A model generated the notes under the pieces. It was not told where the DNA came from, made no database searches, and worked only from the letters and a program-made list of their open reading frames with translations. The translations under genes and the position numbers were made by a program. Shown here piece after piece: positions 7,347-14,164 of a stretch of DNA of 64,000 nt (its first letter is position 1; every line of letters begins with the position of its first letter). Origin of the DNA: Occallatibacter riparius (GTDB taxonomy: Bacteria; Acidobacteriota; Terriglobia; Terriglobales; Acidobacteriaceae); the NCBI RefSeq assembly GCF_025264625.1, contig NZ_CP093313.1, positions 744,001 to 808,000 on the forward strand. The letters are read 5' to 3'.

Positions 7347-9125
7347 ATGCATTGGACCAAACGCATGGCGGCAGGCGCTTTGACCCTTAGTCTGGGGGTC
7401 GCGCTGGCCGCACGAGGGCAAGCCACGCCCGCATCCGACAATAAAGCCAGTCTCAGCAACTGGTGGAAGAACGCCGTCATTCTGGAGATCTATCCCCGCA
7501 GCTTCCAGGACTCAAACGGGGATGGGATCGGCGACCTGAACGGAATCACACAACGGCTGGATTATCTGAAGAGCCTGGGCGTGGATGCGATCTGGCTCAC
7601 GCCAATCTATCCCTCGCCGCAGGTGGACTTCGGCTACGACATCTCGGATTACGAGGGGATCGATCCGCAGTACGGGACAATGGCGGATTTCGACAAGCTG
7701 ATGGCCGAGGCCAACAAGCGCAATATCCGCGTGATTATGGACATGGTGATGAACCACTCGTCAGACAAGCACAAGTGGTTCATGGAGTCGCGGTCGTCGA
7801 AGAAGAATCCTTATCGCGACTGGTATGTGTGGAAGGACGGCAAGGGTGAGACGGCGACTTCGCAGGGCGAGGTGCCGAACAACTGGCGCTCGGACTTTGG
7901 CGGATCGGCGTGGGAGTGGGATCCGACGACGCGGCAGTACTGGTATCACAAGTTCTATACCGAGCAGCCGGACTTCAACTGGAACAATCCCAAGGTGCAC
8001 CAGGCGTTCAAGGACATCATTGCGTTCTGGCTGAAGAAGGGCGTGGCGGGGTTCCGGTTCGATGCGATTACGACGCTGTTCGAAGATCCGCAGTGGCACG
8101 ATGAGGATCCGGTGTTGGACAAGAACGGTCAGCCGGTGAAGGGCCCGGATGGCGAGGTAGAGCTGCAGGAGGCCCGAACCAATAATCTGCCGGAAGTGCA
8201 CGACGTGATGAAGGAGATGCGCGCCTCGGCGGATAAAGGATTCAAGCCGATGACGTATCCCGGCACGCGCGTGTTTATCGGCGAGACGTATCTGCCGAAT
8301 ATCGGCGAGCTGGCCAAGCAGTATGGCACGGCAGACCGACCAGAATTCCACCTGCCGATGGATACCCAGATTCTGGGCATCAACAAGATGGATGCGGTTG
8401 CGTTCCGGTCGAAGCTGAATGACGTGGAGACGGGGATAGGCAATAACGTTCCGCTGCTGGTGTTCGATAACCATGACAATCCGCGCATTGACGCTCGCTA
8501 TGGCGACGGCACGCACAACGAGGACATCGAGCGGGTGCTTGCGACGGTGTTGTTCGCGAGCAAGGGCACCTCGCTGTTCTACTACGGCGATGAGATCGGG
8601 ATGAAAACGACTCCGCCGGAGCGCAAGGAAGATGTGAAGGACCCGGTGGGACGGCGGTATTGGCCGGCCTACAAGGGCCGCGACGGCGAGCGCACGCCGA
8701 TGCAGTGGGACGATTCGGCCAATGCGGGCTTCACGACGGGCACGCCCTGGCTGCCGGTACCGCCGACGTACAAGACGGTAAATGTGAAGGCAGAGGACGG
8801 CAAGCCGGACTCGATGCTGACGTGGTATCAGAAGCTGATTGAACTGAAGAAGACGAACGCGGCGATGGGGCAGCAGGGCACGAATCTGATGCTCGACCAG
8901 AACAACAGCAAGGTTCTGAGCTGGCTTCGGCAAACACCCGACGGCAAGCAGGTGCTGGTGAGCTGCAACTTCTCGGCGGATCCGCAGACGGTGAATTTGT
9001 CGGGCGGCGGCGTGAAGGGAACGAAGGCAACGACGCTGCTGAAGTCGCCGAGCGGGTCGGAACCAAGCTCGCTGGATGCGGTGCAGTTGCCGGCGTTCGG
9101 GGTTTGGATTGGGGAAGTGCAGTGA
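7347..9125 (+). CDS. Secreted GH13 alpha-glucosidase-like enzyme, paralogue of 4947-6743
   Basis: A 592-residue GH13 enzyme with signal peptide MHWTKRMAAGALTLSLGVAL and the same domain order as the first copy. Catalytic residues are intact: GFRFDAI (Asp239), FIGETYLP (acid/base Glu313) and FDNHDNPR (Asp377). It carries an extra loop around residues 252-278 (DPVLDKNGQPVKGPDGE), absent from the first copy, near the active-site face. The two enzymes may therefore differ in substrate length or linkage. AAGGTAGGAG precedes the ATG at 7347. A strong terminator-like hairpin follows at 9197. The pair points to extracellular or periplasmic use of alpha-glucans. Confidence 0.92.
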   Translation: MHWTKRMAAGALTLSLGVALAARGQATPASDNKASLSNWWKNAVILEIYPRSFQDSNGDGIGDLNGITQRLDYLKSLGVDAIWLTPIYPSPQVDFGYDISDYEGIDPQYGTMADFDKLMAEANKRNIRVIMDMVMNHSSDKHKWFMESRSSKKNPYRDWYVWKDGKGETATSQGEVPNNWRSDFGGSAWEWDPTTRQYWYHKFYTEQPDFNWNNPKVHQAFKDIIAFWLKKGVAGFRFDAITTLFEDPQWHDEDPVLDKNGQPVKGPDGEVELQEARTNNLPEVHDVMKEMRASADKGFKPMTYPGTRVFIGETYLPNIGELAKQYGTADRPEFHLPMDTQILGINKMDAVAFRSKLNDVETGIGNNVPLLVFDNHDNPRIDARYGDGTHNEDIERVLATVLFASKGTSLFYYGDEIGMKTTPPERKEDVKDPVGRRYWPAYKGRDGERTPMQWDDSANAGFTTGTPWLPVPPTYKTVNVKAEDGKPDSMLTWYQKLIELKKTNAAMGQQGTNLMLDQNNSKVLSWLRQTPDGKQVLVSCNFSADPQTVNLSGGGVKGTKATTLLKSPSGSEPSSLDAVQLPAFGVWIGEVQ

Positions 9126-9166
9126 GACAGGGAATAGGGAGTAGGCAGTAGGGAATAGGGAGTAGA
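9126..9166 (+). repeat. Degenerate purine-rich direct repeat
   Basis: Immediately after the GH13 stop the sequence repeats GGGAATAGGGAGTAG twice, separated by GCAGTA. A similar AGGGAACAGG/AGGGATCAGGGAACAG pattern follows the HhH lipoprotein gene at 62348-62385. Both are just beyond stop codons and outside hairpins. Origin and role are unknown. Confidence 0.5.
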
Positions 9167-9196
9167 AAACCTCTCTGATCCGGTGAGTGCTTTCCG

Positions 9197-9229
9197 CCGG
9201 CGATTCCGTTTGGGATCGCCGGTTTTGTT
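9197..9229 (+). terminator. Intrinsic terminator after second GH13 gene
   Basis: CCGGCGAT (9197-9204) pairs with ATCGCCGG (9215-9222), extended inward by CC/GG. It is followed directly by TTTTGTTTT. This is a good rho-independent terminator for the GH13 gene. It lies just before the convergent stop of the epimerase gene at 9235. Confidence 0.8.
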
Positions 9230-9234
9230 TTGGT

Positions 9235-10152
9235 CTATTTGAGAATGGCGGCGAGGGCTACGCCGAGGTCCGGATAGGCGAAGGTAAAGCCGGAAAGAGT
9301 GAGGCGGGTGGGGTGGACGCGAGCGCTGGCGAGGAGGGCTTCGTCGGCCATCTGCCGGAAAGCGGCGCGCAGGGCGAACGCAGGGACCGTGAACAGAGCC
9401 GGCCGATGGAGGGCTGCGGCCAGTGCGCGGGTGAAGGTGGCGTTGGTGACGGAATTGGGCGCGCAGAGGTTGAAGGGGCCGGCGAGGTCGGACGTGAGGA
9501 GGAAGCAGACGGCGGAGACGGCGTCGTCGAGGGCGATCCAGCTCATCCACTGGCGACCGGAGCCGAGCTTGCCGCCGAGACCGAGCCGGAAGAGGGGGAG
9601 CATTTTGGCGAGCGCGCCGCCACGGGCAAGGACTACGCCGAAACGCAAGTGCACGACGCGGATTCCGGCGCGGGTGGCAGGCTCGGCGGCTTCTTCCCAC
9701 TCGCGGCAGAGCTCGGCCAGGAAGCCTGCACCCGGCTTGGAAGATTCGTCGAGGACTTCGTCTCCGCGGTCGCCGTAGATGCCTACGGCGGAGGCGACCA
9801 GGAGAACCGGCGGCGGTTGCGGCAAGGCGGCTAGCATCTCAGCCAGAGCACCGCTTGTCTTGACACGGCTGGACCACATCTCGCGGCGGTAGACGGGTGT
9901 CCAGCGCTGCGCGGCGACGTTGGCGCCGGAGAGATGGATGGCGGCGGTAAGGCCTTCGAGAGCGGTTAAGGATTCAATTGGCCGCTGCGCGGCGGGGTTC
10001 CACTCGAGCTCGCGGGGGCCGGCGGAGGGGCGGCGGACGAGTTGCACGATTTCTGCGCCGGAGCCGAGGAGCGAGGTGCGCAAGGCCGTACCCAGGAGGC
10101 CGGATGCGCCGCTCAGAAGTATCCTGTGGCCCGTGAGGCTGGATGGATCCAT
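9235..10152 (-). CDS. TIGR01777 family (YfcH/SDR39U1-like) epimerase-type oxidoreductase
   Basis: A 305-residue extended short-chain dehydrogenase. It has the N-terminal nucleotide-binding turn ILLSGASGLLGTAL, the family motif AIHLSGANVA, LVASAVGIYGDRGDE in the active-site region, MSWIALDDAVSAV, and the C-terminal DUF1731-type ending RVHPTRLTLSGFTF. Members are cytoplasmic, bind NADP(H) and have no settled substrate; some link to cell-division or stress phenotypes. The open frame reaches 10251, but the ATG at 10152 gives the usual N-terminus directly before the dinucleotide-binding strand. No strong ribosome-binding site is visible there. It is divergent from the XRE-cupin gene. Confidence 0.87.
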   Translation of the reverse strand: MDPSSLTGHRILLSGASGLLGTALRTSLLGSGAEIVQLVRRPSAGPRELEWNPAAQRPIESLTALEGLTAAIHLSGANVAAQRWTPVYRREMWSSRVKTSGALAEMLAALPQPPPVLLVASAVGIYGDRGDEVLDESSKPGAGFLAELCREWEEAAEPATRAGIRVVHLRFGVVLARGGALAKMLPLFRLGLGGKLGSGRQWMSWIALDDAVSAVCFLLTSDLAGPFNLCAPNSVTNATFTRALAAALHRPALFTVPAFALRAAFRQMADEALLASARVHPTRLTLSGFTFAYPDLGVALAAILK

Positions 10153-10198
10153 GCATCCAGCATCCACGTCGGGGGCGCAGGGGGTGGTGCATCTTTGA

Positions 10199-10227
10199 TT
10201 GAAGGTTTGATCCCGCTTTGGTAACAT
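10199..10227 (+). promoter_or_regulatory. Candidate sigma-70-type promoter for XRE-cupin gene
   Basis: TTGAAG (10199-10204) and TAACAT (10222-10227) are 17 bases apart and lie about 60 bases upstream of the ATG at 10287. The fit is reasonable, but it was found by eye only. Confidence 0.35.
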
Positions 10228-10286
10228 GCGAATAGATTTTGATCTGGGCAACAGAGACAGCGGCAGCCCCCGCCGAAAGGTTCCCC

Positions 10287-11024
10287 ATGAGCGATTCCTC
10301 GACCCTGCGCACTGAAGAGACCCAGAAGACCCAGGTCGACAGCGAGACGGCCGAGCGATTCATTGCCGAGAAGCATATTGGCGAACGGATCAAGCGGCTG
10401 CGGCTGAAGAAGTCGATGGGGCTGGTGGAGCTGGGCAGGCACACCGGACTCTCGGCGAGCTTTCTCTCGCAGCTGGAGACGGGGCGGGTGGTACCGACGC
10501 TGCGCAATCTCGCGCGCATTGCGATGGTGTTCTCGAAAGATCTGTCGTACTTCTTCGAGACAGAACCGCAGGCGATGTTCCGGGTGCACCGGCGCAAGGA
10601 GCGGGTGCGGATGCCGCAGACAGGCACCGACACGCCGGCATACTTTTTCGAGAGCCTGGGCTACATGGTTCCGGACCGGCACATGGATCCTTACTTCGCG
10701 GAGTTTGTGCCGCTGAGCCCGCAGCACGAGCCGAAGGCGCACATGCATCCGGGGTACGAGTTCCTATACGTGCTGGAAGGAGAGCTGACGCTGCACCATG
10801 GCGAGAACCGGTGCACGCTCGGGCCGGGCGATGCGGTGTATTTCGATTCGGCGACAGCGCACTCGTATTTCTGCCACGGGACAAAGTCAGCGAGCGCGCT
10901 GATTGTGACGATGCATCAGCCGCTGCCGCAGCCCTCGGCACAGACGCGCAATGCGTTTCCGCCAGGGATTCCGCGGCCCACCGCATTGCCGAGCAATGCG
11001 CCTGGGATACACGAGCGGCGCTGA
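10287..11024 (+). CDS. XRE-family regulator with C-terminal cupin sensor
   Basis: A 245-residue cytoplasmic regulator. Residues about 30-85 form an XRE helix-turn-helix (IGERIKRLRLKKSMGLVELG ... FLSQLETGRVVPTLRNLARIA). Residues about 138-205 form a cupin_2 barrel with metal/ligand-type motif HMHPGYEFLYVLEGELTLHHG and GDAVYFDSATAHSYF. Such fusions usually sense a small metabolite in the cupin and control adjacent operons. The start at 10287 has GAAAGG upstream; an earlier ATG at 10239 lacks this. A cytochrome operon starts 206 bases downstream on the same strand. An inverted repeat near its presumed promoter makes it a candidate target. The ligand is unknown. Confidence 0.88.
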   Translation: MSDSSTLRTEETQKTQVDSETAERFIAEKHIGERIKRLRLKKSMGLVELGRHTGLSASFLSQLETGRVVPTLRNLARIAMVFSKDLSYFFETEPQAMFRVHRRKERVRMPQTGTDTPAYFFESLGYMVPDRHMDPYFAEFVPLSPQHEPKAHMHPGYEFLYVLEGELTLHHGENRCTLGPGDAVYFDSATAHSYFCHGTKSASALIVTMHQPLPQPSAQTRNAFPPGIPRPTALPSNAPGIHERR

Positions 11025-11126
11025 GCAGGCTACGAAAGCGCCGAGGGCGCATCCAACGAGCTAGATGACATTGCATGGTGCGAGTGCGCTCCAATAACGA
11101 GCGCGGAAGAGAGCACTGCGCGGCGG

Positions 11127-11150
11127 TTCCGTCTGGTGTAAATGACGGAA
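11127..11150 (+). promoter_or_regulatory. Candidate operator: TTCCGTC-N10-GACGGAA
   Basis: A perfect 7-bp inverted repeat with a 10-base spacer lies between the XRE-cupin gene and the cytochrome operon, about 13 bases upstream of a possible -35 box. Its centre-to-centre distance of 17 bases would put the half-sites on nearly opposite faces of the helix, so binding by a simple dimer is not certain. The link to the XRE-cupin protein is inference. Confidence 0.35.
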
Positions 11151-11162
11151 TCGTCAAGATGT

Positions 11163-11192
11163 TTGGCTAGCAAAGAACCGTAGCATTTATAT
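11163..11192 (+). promoter_or_regulatory. Candidate promoter of the cytochrome operon
   Basis: TTGGCT (11163-11168) and TTATAT (11187-11192) are 18 bases apart, about 40 bases before the TTG start at 11231. The -10 region is a notable AT-rich spot in otherwise GC-rich sequence. Confidence 0.35.
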
Positions 11193-11230
11193 AGAAGCTG
11201 GCGCGCGGTAACGGGCCGGGTGGAGGGCGT

Positions 11231-12376
11231 TTGCAGCGAGACGGAGTTGGATACAGACGGCTTCCTCTGTTCTGGTTTGTATTGACCGTCGTTACATTTT
11301 CGTCGCTGGCAGTGATTGGCCAGCGGCTGGATCTGAAGCGCAAGCCGGACGTCAGCAACGGCAAGCGTGTTTACAACAGCGGGTGCAACACCTGCCACGG
11401 CGAGACCGGTAAAGGGGCGCCGCAGACGAGCACGGTGTTCAATCGTCCGAACACGTTTCCTGATTTCACCGTCTGCAGCCAGACCACACCGGAAGCAGAT
11501 ATGCAGTGGAAGGGCGTGGTGGTGCACGGGGGACCTTACAAGGGCTTCTCGACGATCATGCCGACGTTCGGGCAACTGCTCTCAGAAAACGATATCGACG
11601 ATGTGATCGCGTATATGCGGACGTTCTGCGATGCGCGAGGGTGGCCGCGCGGCGAGTTGAACCTGCCGCGGGCGCTGGTGACGGAGAAGGCATTTCCTGA
11701 GAACGAGCTGGTGATCTCGACGAGCGCGAATGCGACAGGCGCGCCCTCGTGGGAGACACATGCGATTCACGAGCAGGCGTTCGGCAAGCGCGATCAGCTT
11801 GAAGTGGATGTGCCGTGGGTGCTTCAAGACGTGAATCACAGCCTGGAGAGCCACACGGGCGACATGACGATCGGGCTGAAGCACGTGATGTTCTCGAGCC
11901 TGAAGACGGGATCCATCCTGAGCCTGCAGGGGGGAGTGCTTCCACCCACCGGCAGCACGAAGCTGGGGGGCGCCGGCACAACGGTCTTCGAGCCGTTCGC
12001 GGCCTTCGATCAGTTGTGGCGGACGAATACGTGGGTGCAATTCCAGATGGGCGCGGACCTGCCGGTGGATACGAAGAAGTCGCCGCAGAGCATGTTCTGG
12101 TACACGGCGCTGGGGCAGACGATAGCGCAGGACAAGCGGCTGGGAAGGCAGTGGTCGCCGATGGTGGAGTTTCTGGCCAACCGCGATCTTGTGGACGGCG
12201 CGAAGACGGACTGGGACGTGCTGCCGGAGATGCAGGTGACGCTGAGCCCCCGGCAGCACATTCGCGCGGACATTGGCGTGCGCACGCCGTTCACCAACAC
12301 AGCCGGAAGGAATCCGCAGGTGCAGTTTTACATTCTGTGGGACTGGGCTGACGGGAAGTTCTGGGAGGGCTGGTGA
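11231..12376 (+). CDS. Monoheme cytochrome c fused to a C-terminal beta-rich (outer-membrane-barrel-like) domain
   Basis: A 381-residue exported protein. Residues 13-32 form a signal or anchor segment. Residues about 40-140 form a class I cytochrome c with heme site CNTCHG (residues 52-57) and a downstream STIMPTFGQLL methionine ligand segment. From about residue 160 the chain becomes alternating beta-strands with aromatic ends (TGDMTIGLKHVMFSSL, GSILSLQGGVLPP, TWVQFQMGADLP, IRADIGVRTPF) and ends FYILWDWADGKFWEGW, resembling outer-membrane barrels of the phenol-degradation/transporter type. The start is TTG at 11231, with GGAGG six bases upstream. The next gene starts inside its stop codon (GTGA). 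A role in electron transfer across the envelope is inference. Confidence 0.75.
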   Translation: MQRDGVGYRRLPLFWFVLTVVTFSSLAVIGQRLDLKRKPDVSNGKRVYNSGCNTCHGETGKGAPQTSTVFNRPNTFPDFTVCSQTTPEADMQWKGVVVHGGPYKGFSTIMPTFGQLLSENDIDDVIAYMRTFCDARGWPRGELNLPRALVTEKAFPENELVISTSANATGAPSWETHAIHEQAFGKRDQLEVDVPWVLQDVNHSLESHTGDMTIGLKHVMFSSLKTGSILSLQGGVLPPTGSTKLGGAGTTVFEPFAAFDQLWRTNTWVQFQMGADLPVDTKKSPQSMFWYTALGQTIAQDKRLGRQWSPMVEFLANRDLVDGAKTDWDVLPEMQVTLSPRQHIRADIGVRTPFTNTAGRNPQVQFYILWDWADGKFWEGW

Positions 12377-14007
12377 GGGCGGCGCGGTTGGGATTGTTGT
12401 TGGGCGCGATGGCATCGCTGGGGGGAGCCGCGCTGCTGGGGTCGGGCGGAGTGCAGGCGGCTTCGGACGCGCATTCGAAGCCGGAGGAGGAATTCCGCAC
12501 GTCGGACCGTTGCGTGGCATGCCACAACGGGCTGAAGACGTCGCAGGGCGAGGACATCTCGATCGGCTTTCAGTGGCGGGCGAGCGTGATGGCGAACGCG
12601 GGGCGCGACCCCTATTGGCAGGGCAGTGTGCGCAGGGAGACGATCGATCATCCTGAGTCTTCCCTCGAGATCCAGAACGAATGCTCGACGTGCCATATGC
12701 CGATGCAGCACTTGGCTGATCGTGACGTGGGCGTGAAGACGGACGTGCTGTCGCGGCTTCCCTTCTCCGCGGAGAAGGATCACTTCAAGGCCTACAAGGA
12801 TGGCGTGTCTTGCTCAGTGTGCCACCAGGTGGAAGCCAAGGGGCTGGGAACCCAAGAGACGTTCAACGGGAACGTGGCTGTGGCGGCGCCCGCGGACAAG
12901 GCCCATCGGCAGGAGTATGGGCCGTTCGACGTGGATGCGGGACACCAGCGCGTTATGCAGTCATCGACCAAGGGCTTTGTTCCGACGGAGGCTGCGCATA
13001 TTCGCGATTCAGGGCTGTGCGGAAGCTGCCACACGCTGTACACGATTGCACGCGGGCCTGGTGGCAAGGAGATCGGGAAGCTTCCGGAGCAGATGCCGTT
13101 TCTGGAATGGCAGCACAGCGATTACTACAATCGCGAATCGTGCCAGAGCTGTCACATGCCCGAAGTGACGGAGCCGACGCGGATCACGGCCGTGTTCGGG
13201 CCGGAGCGCACGGGGATGCATCGGCATGTGTTTGTGGGCGGGAATGTTCTGCTGCCGCAGGTACTGAATGAGCATCGCGATGAACTGGATGTGCAGGCGC
13301 TGCCGGAGGAATTGAAGGACGCGACCGATCGCACGACGGAGTTCCTGAAGACGCGGTCGGCGCGCGTGAGCATTGCCGATGTGCAGGAGAACGCAGGCGA
13401 CGTGCAGTTTGCTGTGCGCGTGGAGAATCTGACGGGACACAAGCTGCCCACGGCGTATCCTTCGCGGCGAGCCTGGCTGCACGTTGTGGTGCGCGATGCG
13501 GCGGGTAAAGTGGTGTTCGAGTCAGGCACGCTGCGGCCGGATGGGTCGATTGCGGGCAACGATAACGATGCGGATCCGAAGCGGTTTGAACCGCACTATA
13601 CCGAGATCACGAAGCAGGACCAGGTTCAGATTTTCGAGCCGATCCTGAAAGACCTGAATGGGAACGTGACCACGGGGCTGATCGCGGCTGTGGGATATCT
13701 GAAGGACAATCGGATTCTGCCGTCGGGGTTCGACAAGAAGTCTGCGGCTGCCGATGTGGCGGTGGTGGGCGGTGCGGCGGAGGATGCGAACTTTGCGGGA
13801 GGCGCGAGCTTGACGCGCTATGTTGTGCCGGCGGCTAACGCGCAGGGTCCGTTCAGGATTGAAGCGGAGCTCTGGTATCAGCCGGTGGGGTTCCGCTGGG
13901 CGCATAACCTGGAGCCGTATCAAGCCGCGGAGCCCCAGAGATGGGTGAAGTATTACGAGGAGAATGCGGCGCAGAATGCGGTGGTGCTGGGGAGAGCGGA
14001 GCGATAG
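12373..14007 (+). CDS. Exported pentaheme c-type cytochrome
   Basis: A 544-residue protein with a signal peptide (GLLLGAMASLGGAALLGSGG, probable cleavage after VQA) and five CxxCH heme motifs: CVACH (47), CSTCH (104), CSVCH (147), CGSCH (216) and CQSCH (257). After about residue 310 no more hemes occur. The rest is a beta-sandwich-like region with VRVENLTGHKLPTAYPSRRAWLHVVV, a segment seen in several multiheme cytochromes of unknown partner. Its GTG start at 12373 overlaps the TGA of the cytochrome/barrel gene, so the two are translationally coupled and probably work together. The location is periplasmic or the cell surface. No known reductase active-site signature was recognised. Confidence 0.88.
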   Translation: MRAARLGLLLGAMASLGGAALLGSGGVQAASDAHSKPEEEFRTSDRCVACHNGLKTSQGEDISIGFQWRASVMANAGRDPYWQGSVRRETIDHPESSLEIQNECSTCHMPMQHLADRDVGVKTDVLSRLPFSAEKDHFKAYKDGVSCSVCHQVEAKGLGTQETFNGNVAVAAPADKAHRQEYGPFDVDAGHQRVMQSSTKGFVPTEAAHIRDSGLCGSCHTLYTIARGPGGKEIGKLPEQMPFLEWQHSDYYNRESCQSCHMPEVTEPTRITAVFGPERTGMHRHVFVGGNVLLPQVLNEHRDELDVQALPEELKDATDRTTEFLKTRSARVSIADVQENAGDVQFAVRVENLTGHKLPTAYPSRRAWLHVVVRDAAGKVVFESGTLRPDGSIAGNDNDADPKRFEPHYTEITKQDQVQIFEPILKDLNGNVTTGLIAAVGYLKDNRILPSGFDKKSAAADVAVVGGAAEDANFAGGASLTRYVVPAANAQGPFRIEAELWYQPVGFRWAHNLEPYQAAEPQRWVKYYEENAAQNAVVLGRAER

Positions 14008-14117
14008 CGCTGAGGGCTTTGAACAGCAGAGCTTAGAAGCAAGGACAAAAGCGGGTTCTTCCCCTTCGTTGCACTCAGGGTCAGAACGACAAATCTGTGG
14101 GGAGATGAAGATCAAGG

Positions 14118-14146
14118 CAAAGGCTTCCCGGTTGGGAAGCCCTTTG
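14118..14146. terminator. Bidirectional terminator between pentaheme cytochrome and yidC
   Basis: CAAAGGCTTCCC (14118-14129) pairs with GGGAAGCCCTTTG (14134-14146) across a GGTT loop, with one bulged C. The arms carry A and T runs on either side, as expected for a hairpin serving two convergent genes. Confidence 0.7.
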
Positions 14147-14164
14147 TAGTTCTGCTGCTGCTCT

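Noticed and set aside
7761..8933. A 390-residue reverse-strand frame across the second GH13 gene
   Set aside because: Same kind of shadow frame as over the first paralogue, in the same relative phase, without protein-like features.
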